This document shows positions 16,660-24,987 of a stretch of DNA of 64,000 nucleotides, one piece after another (within the stretch, counting starts at the first letter, position 1; each line of letters starts with the position of its first letter). Under the pieces are notes generated by a model that did no database searches, was not told where the DNA came from, and saw only the letters and a program-made list of their open reading frames with translations. Source of the stretch: Stappia sp. 28M-7 (lineage in GTDB: Bacteria; Pseudomonadota; Alphaproteobacteria; Rhizobiales; Stappiaceae); assembly GCF_014252955.1 (NCBI RefSeq), contig NZ_JACMIA010000001.1:4052258-4116257 (forward strand). Direction: 5' to 3'. The translations under genes were made by a program, and so were the position numbers.

Positions 16660-16688
16660 TAAATAGCCGAAAGGTGGGAAACTGTCGA
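16660..16688 (-). promoter_or_regulatory. Candidate sigma-70 promoter for the serine-palmitoyltransferase-like gene
   Basis: On the minus strand TCGACA (16683–16688) and TATTTA (16660–16665) are 17 bases apart. Transcription would begin near 16653, giving a leader of roughly 260 bases before the start codon at 16393. Confidence 0.35.
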
Positions 16689-16999
16689 GTAAGCCGACGA
16701 AGGGAGAGGGGTGATACGGACGCAGCGCCCGTGCTCCGCGCCCCGCGCCCCTGTCGAAGGGGGCCTGAGGGCTTGCCTCGGCGCGCCTTCGCCGGCAGCG
16801 GCATCACCTTACGGAATATCGGCGGGCCGGATCGGCCCCGAACGAGCAGCGGACCTTGCGTCCCCACCGGTTTCCGTAGCAAATGTGCGGACGGTGCCCG
16901 GCGGGACGGTCCGGCACCGGGGTCCCGGCCGCCGCCGGGCGAGCGCTGCCGGAGGTCGATAACGCACGGCAGCGCAACCGGTTCACTCCGCCCGACCGA

Positions 17000-18118
17000 T
17001 CAGCGGATCAATTTCTGTTTCAGGTCTGTCACAACTGCTTCCGCCGCCGCGAGGAAGCGCTCGATCACGAGAGAATCGATGGCCCCGATCGTGCCGACGC
17101 GGAAGGTTCCGAGCGCCTTCATCTTGCCCGCGTAGATGGCAAAGCCGCGCGATTCCAACGCATCGTAGAAGGCGGAAAAGTCGTACCAATCCTCCTGCGG
17201 CTCCAGGAAGGAGACGATCACCGGCGCCTGCAGCGCAGGGTCGAGCGCCGGGACGAAGCCGAGGCGGGCCATGCCTGCGATCAGCGTGTCGCGGTTCGCC
17301 GTGTAGCGGGCGAGCCGGGCGGCCGGACCGCCCTCCTCGGCAAGCTCCTGCAAGGCCTCGTGAAGGGCCGCGACCACATGGGTAGGCGGCGTGAAGCGCC
17401 ACTGCCCGTCGCCGGCAAGCGCCCGCGCCTGATCCTCCAGATCGAGCGCCAGCGAGACCGAGACACCGCGGCGGGCGGCGAGCTCGTCCGACCGGCAGAC
17501 CACGAAGGCAAGGCCGGGAACGCCCTGCAGGCACTTGTTGGAGCTGGCCGCGAGCGCCGAGATGCCCCAGCCGCTGATGTCGACGGCAATCGCGCCGAAG
17601 CTGCTCATGGCGTCGACCAGCAGCCGCCGGCCGGCGGCCCGGACCACGGCGGCGATCTCCTCAAGCGGATTGAGCAGGCCCGAGGTCGTCTCGCAATGGA
17701 CGATGGCCACAGCCGCAATGCCGGGATCGGCGGCAAGCCTTTCGGCAAGCGCCGCAGGGTCATGCGCCTCAGTCTCCGCGACCTCGACCACGTCGAACGG
17801 GCGACCGAGGCGGCGGCAGATCTCCGCCATGCGGCGGCCATAGGCGCCGTTGACCAGGAGCAGCAGCCGCTCGTCGGGACGCAGCATGCTGCCGAGCATC
17901 GCCTCGACCGCGAAAGTCCCGCTGCCCTGCACGGGCACGCAGACATGCTCTTCGGCCGTGCCGCCGGCCAGATCGCGGACGCGCGTCAAGACCTCGCCGG
18001 CAAGTCGGGTGAAGGCGGGATCGCGCGAGCCCCAATCGCGCAGCATCGCCGCCTTGACCCGGCCGCTGGTGGTCAGCGGGCCGGGCGTCAGCAGGACGGG
18101 ACCTTTGGATGCGCTCAT
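17000..18118 (-). CDS. 2-aminoethylphosphonate–pyruvate transaminase
   Basis: 372-residue class V aminotransferase. It opens with LLTPGPLTTS (9–18), the hallmark of this family, followed by HCETTSGLLNP (141–151), the PLP aspartate 169 and the Schiff-base lysine 195 in SSNKCLQG. The enzyme interconverts phosphonoacetaldehyde and 2-aminoethylphosphonate. Lying after PEP mutase and phosphonopyruvate decarboxylase, it should act in the biosynthetic direction. Its ATG at 18118 overlaps the stop of the decarboxylase gene (ATGA). No phosphonatase gene is nearby, which argues against degradation. Confidence 0.92.
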   Translation of the reverse strand: MSASKGPVLLTPGPLTTSGRVKAAMLRDWGSRDPAFTRLAGEVLTRVRDLAGGTAEEHVCVPVQGSGTFAVEAMLGSMLRPDERLLLLVNGAYGRRMAEICRRLGRPFDVVEVAETEAHDPAALAERLAADPGIAAVAIVHCETTSGLLNPLEEIAAVVRAAGRRLLVDAMSSFGAIAVDISGWGISALAASSNKCLQGVPGLAFVVCRSDELAARRGVSVSLALDLEDQARALAGDGQWRFTPPTHVVAALHEALQELAEEGGPAARLARYTANRDTLIAGMARLGFVPALDPALQAPVIVSFLEPQEDWYDFSAFYDALESRGFAIYAGKMKALGTFRVGTIGAIDSLVIERFLAAAEAVVTDLKQKLIR

Positions 18119-19257
18119 GCGGCACCGGTGAGATGGGCGCGGAAGCGCCGGGCGACCTCGCGCGGGGCCACGGTCGGACGGCCGAGACCGGCGACCTCCT
18201 CGGCGGCGACCTTCACATGCACGAAGCGTGGTCCCGGCACGGCGAGCGCCGCATCGAGCGCCGCTCCCGCCTCGGCAAGGCCGCTGGCGCGGGCGGCGAA
18301 GCGGTAGCCGCAAGCGGCGGCGACCGAAGCAAAGTCCACATGCGCGGAGACGGTCGCCTGGCCGCCGGTCGACAGGTGCCGGCCGTTGTCGAGCAGCACA
18401 TGGGTGTAGCGGGCCGGCGCCTCGGCGCCGATGGTCGCCATGTTGCCGAGCTTCATCAATGCCGCGCCGTCGCCGTCCAGCACGGCGATCTCGCGCTCGC
18501 AGTTGAGCGCGGCGCCAAGGCCGATGGCACTGGCCCCGCCCATGGAGCCGACGCAGTAAAGATGACCGGCATGGTCCTGAAGGGTGAAGAGCTCGCGCCC
18601 GGTATGGCCGGTGGTGGCGACAAGGCCGGCGCTCTCGGGCAGCTTCTCCCGCAACAGCGCCAGCACGTCCATGCGGCGCGGCAGGCTCGCCCCGCCGCCG
18701 AAGTCGACCGGCGCAACGCGCGGTGCCGGCTCGGCCCGCGCCTCATCCAGCGGGCGCGGCGCGATCGCGCCCTTGGGCTGCACCAAGCCGACCGGCTGGC
18801 CGGTCGACCGCATATGGGCAACGGCCCGCGCCAGCACCGGCTCGATGTCGGCGACTGCAAGCGGGAACGGCTCGCCGTGTACGCCGGCGAGCGCCAGCAG
18901 CTGCGGAGTGATCTGGCCCATCAGCTCGTGCTGCGGCTCGTCCTTCACCCCCGGCTCGCCGCGCCAGGTGGCGATCACCAGCGTCGGAATGGCGAAGGGA
19001 TGGTTGAGCGAGGTCAGCGGATTGACCGCGTTGCCGAGCCCGGAGTTCTGGAACATCACCGCGGTCTCGCGGCCCGCGCACCAGGCGCCGGCGGCAATCG
19101 CCACCGCCTCGCCCTCGCTGGTCGCCCCGACATAGCGGGCCGTCCGGTCGGAGATCACCGCGTTCATCAGCGGCGTCAGGAAGCTGCAGGGCACGCCGGT
19201 GAAGAAGTCGATGCCCTGGCGCTTGGCCGCGGAGAGAAAGTCGCCCGCCTCGATCAT
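18115..19257 (-). CDS. Phosphonopyruvate decarboxylase
   Basis: 380-residue thiamine-diphosphate enzyme. It decarboxylates phosphonopyruvate to phosphonoacetaldehyde, the irreversible step that pulls the unfavourable PEP mutase reaction. Seen: GVPCSFL (21–27), the ThDP activator glutamate region ATSEGEAVA (45–53), and the GDG…N cofactor motif starting GDGAALMKLGN at 262–272. It begins 24 bases after the PEP mutase gene and is coupled to the transaminase, making a three-gene AEP biosynthesis operon. The length is typical for the family. Confidence 0.93.
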   Translation of the reverse strand: MIEAGDFLSAAKRQGIDFFTGVPCSFLTPLMNAVISDRTARYVGATSEGEAVAIAAGAWCAGRETAVMFQNSGLGNAVNPLTSLNHPFAIPTLVIATWRGEPGVKDEPQHELMGQITPQLLALAGVHGEPFPLAVADIEPVLARAVAHMRSTGQPVGLVQPKGAIAPRPLDEARAEPAPRVAPVDFGGGASLPRRMDVLALLREKLPESAGLVATTGHTGRELFTLQDHAGHLYCVGSMGGASAIGLGAALNCEREIAVLDGDGAALMKLGNMATIGAEAPARYTHVLLDNGRHLSTGGQATVSAHVDFASVAAACGYRFAARASGLAEAGAALDAALAVPGPRFVHVKVAAEEVAGLGRPTVAPREVARRFRAHLTGAA

Positions 19258-19281
19258 CGCCCGTGCCTCCAGGCTCTCCGG

Positions 19282-20901
19282 TCAGACCGCATCGCGCGCC
19301 TGCGCCAGGTCCATAAGGTCGTTCACGTTGCGCCAGAAGCCGGTGACATAGACGACGCCGATGCGCTCGCCGGCCGCCGCCATGCGGGTCAGCACCGCGC
19401 CGAGATCGGCGCTGGCAAGGCTGCCCTCGGCCGCCATCTCGTCCAGCATGCGGCGCAGGCGGGCAGCACCCGCAGCGCTCGCACGCATCAGGCCGACCCA
19501 TTCGCCGTCGCCGCCCTCGCCAACGAAGCCCTTGAGCAGCGGCGTTTCGGCCTCCGGGTCGAGATCGTCGGAGAAGGGAAGCGTGCAGGCGACGGCGTCG
19601 CGGCCCGCACGGCCCGAAAGGCGCGGGTCGACCGCAAGCACGATGTCCTCCTCCCGGTCCTCCAGCATCGCCAGGAAGAACGGGCGGTAGAGAATGTCGC
19701 CATAGGAGACGATGGTATCGCCCTCGCCCAGCGCCAGCGACAGGGACTGCGCCTCGCCGCTGGTCTGGTACTCCGTGTTCTCGACCAGCGAGATGCCCGG
19801 CGCCTCGACCGCATCGGCCTTGTAGCCGACGACGACGCGGATATCGGCGACGCCGTGGCGCGAAAGCGCCTCGACCTGGCGGCCGAGCAGCGAGGTGCCG
19901 CGCACGGGCAGCATGCATTTCGGCCGGTCCAGCGTCAGGTCGCCGAGCTCCTCGCCGCGGGTTGCGGCCAGAACGATGGCGCGGCGCGGCGCGGTGGCGG
20001 CAAGATAGCGCTTCTCCGCCTCTTCAAGCTCCTGCGAACCGGCGAGCGAGAACACGTCGCCGAGCGGTGCCACGTCGCTTTCGACCTCCAGCAGGGTCTG
20101 GTGCTCTTGCAGGACCGCGCAGGTGTCGCGCATGGCGCGGATCGAGGCGCGCAGGTTGTGGTTGGCCCAGATGATCATCGAGGCGCCGGCCTCGCGCAGC
20201 TTCTCGGTCGGCGTGCGGTAATACTTGGTCGGGATCAGGATCACCGGCGCCCGGTCGCCGAACTCGCGGCAGAACTCGATGATCTCGTCGGCGGTGCTCT
20301 TCTTGGAGTGGATGACGATGGCATCCGCCCCCGCATCCGCATAGGCATGGGCGCGCTTGAGCGCTTCCTCGAGGCCCCGGCCGGCGATCAGCGCCTCGAC
20401 CCGGGCGACGATCTGGAAGTCCGGATGGCTCTGGGTGTCCTTGCCGGCCTTGATCTTGCCGCAGAACTCGTCGATGTCGGCGAGCGGCTGGTTCTCGCCC
20501 AGGAACGAGTTGGTCTTGGGGAAGATCTTGTCCTCGATGCACACGCCGGCGATGCCGCGATCGCACAGCTTGGCAACGAAGCGGCGGAAATTGTTGAAAT
20601 TGCCGTAGCCGGTGTCGCCGTCGACGAGGATCGGCAGGCTGGAGGCGTCCGACATGTATTCCAGCATGTCGAGCACCTGGGTCCAGGACAGCTCGTTGTT
20701 GTCGCGCACGCCGAGCGCCGCCGACATGGACAGGCCCGAGGCCCAGATGCCCTCGAAGCCGGCTTCCTCGACGATCTTGGCGGACAGGCCGCTATGCGCC
20801 TCCATCAGGAAGGCGAGATCCGGACGCTGCAACAGCTCGCGCAACCGGGTGAACCTGGAGACCGGCGCCGATGCGCGGTCGAGTGCGACGTGCTTTTGCA
20901 A
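19282..20901 (-). CDS. Phosphoenolpyruvate mutase fused to a nucleotidyltransferase domain
   Basis: 539 residues, two domains. Residues about 15–300 are PEP phosphomutase, with DGDTGYGN (94–101) and the diagnostic EDKIFPKTNS (123–132) that separates mutases from isocitrate-lyase relatives; it forms the C–P bond from PEP. Residues about 305–539 are an NTP-transferase domain of the type that activates aminoethylphosphonate as CMP-AEP. Its nucleotide loop is unusual: LAATRGEEL (311–319) where the family has LAAGxGxRL, although PKCMLPVRG follows normally. Activity of this domain is therefore uncertain. First gene of the AEP operon; the start gives a short leader before the mutase domain. Confidence 0.92.
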   Translation of the reverse strand: MQKHVALDRASAPVSRFTRLRELLQRPDLAFLMEAHSGLSAKIVEEAGFEGIWASGLSMSAALGVRDNNELSWTQVLDMLEYMSDASSLPILVDGDTGYGNFNNFRRFVAKLCDRGIAGVCIEDKIFPKTNSFLGENQPLADIDEFCGKIKAGKDTQSHPDFQIVARVEALIAGRGLEEALKRAHAYADAGADAIVIHSKKSTADEIIEFCREFGDRAPVILIPTKYYRTPTEKLREAGASMIIWANHNLRASIRAMRDTCAVLQEHQTLLEVESDVAPLGDVFSLAGSQELEEAEKRYLAATAPRRAIVLAATRGEELGDLTLDRPKCMLPVRGTSLLGRQVEALSRHGVADIRVVVGYKADAVEAPGISLVENTEYQTSGEAQSLSLALGEGDTIVSYGDILYRPFFLAMLEDREEDIVLAVDPRLSGRAGRDAVACTLPFSDDLDPEAETPLLKGFVGEGGDGEWVGLMRASAAGAARLRRMLDEMAAEGSLASADLGAVLTRMAAAGERIGVVYVTGFWRNVNDLMDLAQARDAV

Positions 20902-20979
20902 AACAACTCCTTTCGGCCGGCCTGCCGGCGCCCGTTCGTAAGGCGGCTCATTGGTAGCGAAGCGCCCGCCAAAAGAAAA

Positions 20980-21000
20980 GACGGGGCGAGAGGCCCCGTC
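20980..21000 (-). terminator. Rho-independent terminator of the acuI-like gene
   Basis: Perfect 8-bp stem GACGGGGC / GCCCCGTC with a 5-base loop. On the minus strand it is followed by TTTTCTTTT, so it ends transcription of the gene at 21037–22029 before it reaches the phosphonate operon. Confidence 0.75.
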
Positions 21001-21036
21001 CGTTTCTGCACCGGACCGTCTGTCGGGAAAGACGCC

Positions 21037-22029
21037 TCAGGCGTTGACGTCGACGACGACGCGCCCGCGCACCTCGCCGGCAAGGATCGCCTTGCCGAGC
21101 TCCGGCAGGTCGGCAAGGCGCGCCGGCACCACCATCCCGGTGAGCTTGTCCATCGGCAGGTCCGCCGCGATCCGCGACCAGGCCCGCACCCGGTCGTCAT
21201 AGGGGCGCATGACGGAATCGATGCCGAGCAGGTTGACCGCCCGCAGCAGGAAGGGAACGACGGTTGCAGGCAAGGCAGCCCCGCCCGCCAGCCCGACGGC
21301 CGCGACCGAGGCACCGTATTTCATCTGCCCCAGAACGCGCGCCAGCATCGCCCCGCCGACCGCATCGACGCAGCCCGCCCACGTCTCGCTCTCCAGCGGC
21401 CGCTTGACCGTTTCCGCGATGTCCTCGCGCGCGACGATGCGCGAGGCGCCCAGCCCCTTGAGATAGGCTTCCGTCTCCGGCCGGCCGGTCACCGCCGCGA
21501 CCTCGTGGCCGAGTTTCGCAAGGATCGCGGTCGCGACCGAACCGACGCCGCCGGCGGCGCCCGTGACCAGCACCGGGCCATTGCCGACCTTAAGCCCGTG
21601 ATCCTCCAGCGCCATCACGGCGAGCATGGCGGTGAAGCCGGCGGTACCGACCGCCATGGCATCGCGGGTGGTGAGGCCCTGCGGCAAGGGCACCAGCCAG
21701 TCGGCCATTACCCGCGCCTTCTGCGCATAGCCGCCCCAGCGCACCTCGCCGACGCGCCAGCCGGTCAGCACCACCTTGTCGCCGGGCGCATAGCGCGGAT
21801 CGGAGGAGGTCTCGACCGTACCGGCAAAATCGATCCCCGGCACATGCGGCCAGGCGCGCACCAGCCCGCCGCCGGAGCCGAGGCACAGCCCGTCCTTGTA
21901 ATTCAGCGTCGAATACTCGACCGCCACGGTGACGTCGCCCTCCGGCAGACGGTCTTCCGTGATCGCCTGGACCCTGGCCGATACGGCCCCCGCCTCGTCC
22001 TTGTCGACGACCAGCGCGTTGAAGCTCAT
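21037..22029 (-). CDS. acuI: NADPH-dependent acrylyl-CoA reductase / quinone-oxidoreductase family
   Basis: 330-residue zinc-independent medium-chain dehydrogenase. Seen: STLNYKDGL near residue 41 and the nucleotide loop VTGAAGGVGSVA near 156. The whole follows the YhdH/AcuI subgroup, which reduces acryloyl-CoA to propionyl-CoA and is common in marine alphaproteobacteria that metabolise DMSP or 3-hydroxypropionate. The ATG at 22029 is chosen for its strong GGGGAGGAAAG ribosome site; the frame is open further upstream but unlike protein. No DMSP lyase is adjacent, so it could be a general acrylate detoxification enzyme. It is monocistronic, ended by the terminator at 20980–21000. Confidence 0.82.
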   Translation of the reverse strand: MSFNALVVDKDEAGAVSARVQAITEDRLPEGDVTVAVEYSTLNYKDGLCLGSGGGLVRAWPHVPGIDFAGTVETSSDPRYAPGDKVVLTGWRVGEVRWGGYAQKARVMADWLVPLPQGLTTRDAMAVGTAGFTAMLAVMALEDHGLKVGNGPVLVTGAAGGVGSVATAILAKLGHEVAAVTGRPETEAYLKGLGASRIVAREDIAETVKRPLESETWAGCVDAVGGAMLARVLGQMKYGASVAAVGLAGGAALPATVVPFLLRAVNLLGIDSVMRPYDDRVRAWSRIAADLPMDKLTGMVVPARLADLPELGKAILAGEVRGRVVVDVNA

Positions 22030-22275
22030 GGCTTTCCTCCCCTTGAACCTGTCTTTCATCTCTCCGCCCATTGGTACCGGCCCACAGCAAGGATGAAAAG
22101 CGGCGCGGCGACGCGGGCAAGCCTCTACCTGCCGGCTTGCGCGACGGGGCGGGCCGGGTAAATATTCATCTAGACAAATCAATGGAAAAACTTCGGATTC
22201 AACCGTGACCACGGGCACACCAGAAGAGCTAATATAACAAATTAGGAAGCCAATTATAATCAGGACGATAATATT

Positions 22276-23118
22276 ATGTGGTGGCTAAAAACAAATATTG
22301 AAAGAATATCCAAATTGAGAGCGGAAGGCTCTAAGGAAAGTCTCACCTACGCCGCATTGGAGTGCCGGTTAGCGATTGAGCGCGTCTGTTATGAACGCCT
22401 CAGCCTCGCGCACGACTATATATCCCACGACGATATACGGAGGTGGCAGCCGAAAGACATTGTAAACATACTGATACAAGAAGTGGATAGCACAATCGCC
22501 AGTTCCTATACGTTCTCAATTGGTAAGGAGCCAATCAGCAAGGAGGGTGATCGTACGCAAGAAGAGTGCGAAGCGATTGAGTATGTGCAAGTCGGATCTC
22601 AAGTCGGCTTCGACCCCAAGAAAATGGGCGAGCTCTGGCATGCCGTTTCCTCTTTTCTGCACGTGAAAGTCCCCAAGAAAAAAGACGATTCAGTTACCGA
22701 GTACGGCAACCCGGACGCGCTGGTGAAGAAGATTGACGAAGTTCTAGTCGAGCTAGAGCGCCTTTCTGAAGGCACGCTAATTGCGAGTGGGCTAGGTGAA
22801 ACAGTGAGCTTCACATGCTGGTGCGGCACTACGAATGTCCGGCGCGCATCATTATTAAAAGACAACCAGACAATAAACTGCGTCAATCAGAATTGTTATG
22901 AGCGTTGGAAGGTTGAGATCAACGGCAGCGAAATCGGTTTTGTCCGGAAGGAAATCAACATCGCCTGTCGTTCCTGCTCAGTGAAAAACCCGCTTCCAGA
23001 AAAGCCCCTCTCAGAGCTCAAGAGGGGCCAAGCGGGCGAGTTCATCTGTTCAGAATGCGGAAAAACTAATTTTTTCATGTGGCGGCTGTACTCCGCAGTC
23101 AAAGACGACGCACAATGA
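22276..23118 (+). CDS. Hypothetical protein with two CxC/CxxC-type zinc motifs, AT-rich
   Basis: 280 residues; family not recognised. The N-terminal two thirds is predicted alpha-helical and charged (LRAEGSKESLTYAALECRLAIERVCYE). The C-terminus has two probable zinc-ribbon sites: Cys 181/183 with Cys 202/207, and Cys 231/234 with Cys 258/261. Its base composition is far more AT-rich than the neighbours and the 130 bases upstream are AT-rich too, which indicates recent transfer. The start ATG at 22276 is the first in frame; an obvious ribosome site is lacking. Flanked by AcuI and a CoA-transferase, with no mobility gene visible. A defence or regulatory role is conceivable but unsupported. Confidence 0.7.
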   Translation: MWWLKTNIERISKLRAEGSKESLTYAALECRLAIERVCYERLSLAHDYISHDDIRRWQPKDIVNILIQEVDSTIASSYTFSIGKEPISKEGDRTQEECEAIEYVQVGSQVGFDPKKMGELWHAVSSFLHVKVPKKKDDSVTEYGNPDALVKKIDEVLVELERLSEGTLIASGLGETVSFTCWCGTTNVRRASLLKDNQTINCVNQNCYERWKVEINGSEIGFVRKEINIACRSCSVKNPLPEKPLSELKRGQAGEFICSECGKTNFFMWRLYSAVKDDAQ

Positions 23119-23705
23119 CAGCACCTTAATGCTTTTGCCGCATCGAAAGCCGATAATATTCCTGCATCATCTTGTTCACCTCCGCGGCTGTCGCCCCCTT
23201 GATTTCAAGGTGTTTCGTTTTGAATGAAGCTGTGGGCGTCAACCGGCAAGCTGCGAGGAATGCCCTGCCCTGCTCTACAATCGATGCCCACATCGCCTTG
23301 CCTCCAAACTTCCGCGTCAAGAGAATCGATAGCAGATGGTGATTCCTCAAATCATCCGCGCAGCTACGCGGATGAAATTACCCCCATCTGAAAGGCATTA
23401 AGTGCGAAAGGCAGAAAATTGGCCGAGATTGGCGGATTCCTGCCACCTTTAAAAAGTCCTTAAGGAGATCCAGCGCGGGATTTCCTTCGTTTTTTCATCA
23501 TGTTCGGGAAAAATGCGGCAGCAGCAGCACTTGATAAACGGCGCGCCATTTCTCCGCCTGACCGGTCCTGCCGCCCCGGAATGATGTTCTCACGCCAAGT
23601 CATTGGACGCATGGCGATGCCGGGGCTATGACCGGGGGAAGCTTGCTGCTCTTCGTGATGAAGGGAGGCAGGACAGACGTTCAGGAAAGAAGGCGTTTCC
23701 CGATC
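23119..23705. other. 587-bp region between the AT-rich gene and the CoA-transferase gene
   Basis: Contains a small minus-strand frame (23126–23350) and a hairpin with 8-bp arms CATCCGCG / CGCGGATG at 23353–23374. The composition shifts back to GC-rich near 23450. No integrase, tRNA or direct repeat marking an insertion was recognised. Confidence 0.5.
23126..23350 (-). CDS. Possible small protein or gene remnant
   Basis: A 74-codon frame. The C-terminal end (GATAAEVNKMMQEYYRLSMRQKH) reads like the end of a helical protein, but the N-terminal part is weak, so this may be a fragment of a larger gene lost in the transfer that brought the AT-rich gene. A start at the internal Met near 23293 is also possible. 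No family recognised. Confidence 0.3.
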   Translation of the reverse strand: MRNHHLLSILLTRKFGGKAMWASIVEQGRAFLAACRLTPTASFKTKHLEIKGATAAEVNKMMQEYYRLSMRQKH

Positions 23706-24941
23706 ATGACCGCCCCGCTGTCGCATCTGCGCGTGCTCGATCTCTCCCGCGTCCTGGCCGGCCCCTGGTCGACGCAGGCGCTGGCCGACATGGGCGCCGA
23801 CGTCATCAAGATCGAGCGGCCCGGCAGCGGCGACGACACCCGCGGCTGGGGCCCGCCTTTCGTCGCGGACGGGCCGGCGGCCGGCGAGAGCGCCTATTTC
23901 ATGGCCGCCAACCGGGGCAAGAAGTCCGTCGCCGTCGACATCGCCAGCGAGAGGGGCCGCGCGCTCATCATCGAGCTAGCGAAGAAGTCCGACATTCTGG
24001 TGGAGAACTACAAGGTCGGCGGGCTGAAGAAATACGGCCTCGACTACGAGAGCCTGTCTCAGATCAATCCCGGCCTGATCTACTGTTCGATCACCGGCTT
24101 CGGCCAGACCGGGCCTTACGCCCAGCGCGCCGGCTACGACTTCATGATCCAGGGCATGGGCGGGCTGATGTCGGTGACCGGCGAGCGCGACGCGCTGCCG
24201 GGCGGCGGACCGCAAAAGGCGGGCGTCGCGCTCGCCGACATCCTGACCGGGCTGAACGCCACCATCGCCATTCTCGGTGCCCTCGCCCACCGCGAGCGCA
24301 CCGGCGAAGGCCAGCATCTCGACATCGCCCTGTTCGACGTGCAGGTCGCCTCGCTCGCCAACCAGGCGCTGAGCTATCTCGTTTCCGGCACCTCGCCCGT
24401 GCGCATGGGCAACGCCCACACCGCCATCGTGCCTTACGAGGTCTTCGCCAGCTCCGACGGCCACCTGATCCTCGCCGTCGGCAATGACGGCCAGTTCGTC
24501 CGCTTCTGCGAGGTCGCCGGCCGGCCGGAGCTGGCCGCCGATCCGCGCTTTGCCGTCAACCGCGACCGGGTCGCCCACCGGGAGATCCTGGCGCCGATGG
24601 TCGCCGAGATCATCAAGACGCGCACGACCCGCGAGTGGATCGCCGACCTGGAGGCCGCCGCCGTGCCCTGCGGCCCGATCAACACCATCGCCGAAGTGTT
24701 CGAGGAACCGCAGGCCAAGGCGCGCGGACTGATGAACCCGGCCCTGCCGCATGGCAGCGGCGGCACCGTGCCGGGCGTCGCCAGCCCCTTGCGCTTCTCC
24801 AAGACGCCGGTGAACGACAAGGTCGCCCCGCCGATGCTGGGCGAGCACACCCGCGAGGTGCTGGCCCGCGTCCTCGGCCTCGATGAGGCCGAGCTCGACG
24901 CGCTGGAGGCGAGCGGGGCCGTGCAGTCGCGCAAGGGCTGA
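23706..24941 (+). CDS. CaiB/BaiF-family CoA-transferase
   Basis: 411-residue family III CoA-transferase. Seen: DLSRVLAGPW near residue 12, the GADVIKIERPG block (30–40), NRGKKSVAVD (69–78) and the catalytic aspartate 145 in AGYDFMIQGMGG. These enzymes move CoA between carboxylic acids through an aspartyl-CoA intermediate. The ATG at 23706 matches the usual family N-terminus. No acyl-CoA dehydrogenase or hydratase is adjacent, so the acid is unknown. Substrates in relatives include oxalate, carnitine, succinate/glutarate and mesaconate. Its transcription is separate from the urt operon. Confidence 0.88.
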   Translation: MTAPLSHLRVLDLSRVLAGPWSTQALADMGADVIKIERPGSGDDTRGWGPPFVADGPAAGESAYFMAANRGKKSVAVDIASERGRALIIELAKKSDILVENYKVGGLKKYGLDYESLSQINPGLIYCSITGFGQTGPYAQRAGYDFMIQGMGGLMSVTGERDALPGGGPQKAGVALADILTGLNATIAILGALAHRERTGEGQHLDIALFDVQVASLANQALSYLVSGTSPVRMGNAHTAIVPYEVFASSDGHLILAVGNDGQFVRFCEVAGRPELAADPRFAVNRDRVAHREILAPMVAEIIKTRTTREWIADLEAAAVPCGPINTIAEVFEEPQAKARGLMNPALPHGSGGTVPGVASPLRFSKTPVNDKVAPPMLGEHTREVLARVLGLDEAELDALEASGAVQSRKG

Positions 24942-24987
24942 GGCCCGTCCACGTCTTGAACAAATTTTGAGCACATTTTTGCCGCGA

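Larger units (their letters stand above)
16394..16999. other. 606-bp intergenic region
   Basis: Separates the phosphonate operon from the serine-palmitoyltransferase-like gene, both on the minus strand. It holds a leader element at 16400–16418 and a candidate minus-strand promoter at 16660–16688. I looked for an acyl-carrier-protein gene (DSL motif) and found none; open frames here are short, Arg/Pro-rich and not protein-like. Confidence 0.6.

Noticed and set aside
14462-16666. Long plus-strand frame opposite the sphingoid-base synthase
   Set aside because: Antisense shadow; no recognisable motifs, and it runs across gene boundaries.
16394-16999. Possible acyl carrier protein gene between the sphingoid-base synthase and the AEP operon
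   Set aside because: No DSL motif or acidic helical small protein in any frame; frames here are Arg/Pro-rich.
18109-22161. A 1350-codon plus-strand frame opposite the phosphonate genes
   Set aside because: High GC content gives long stop-free antisense frames. The sequence is low complexity and Arg/Gly-rich, while the minus strand encodes three enzymes with full active sites.
22142-23450. Complete integrative element around the AT-rich gene
   Set aside because: No integrase, tRNA target or flanking direct repeat could be seen, so only horizontal transfer is suggested.
23460-23726. Minus-strand frame of 88 codons before the CoA-transferase
   Set aside because: Composition and lack of ribosome site or motifs suggest chance; it overlaps the real gene start.
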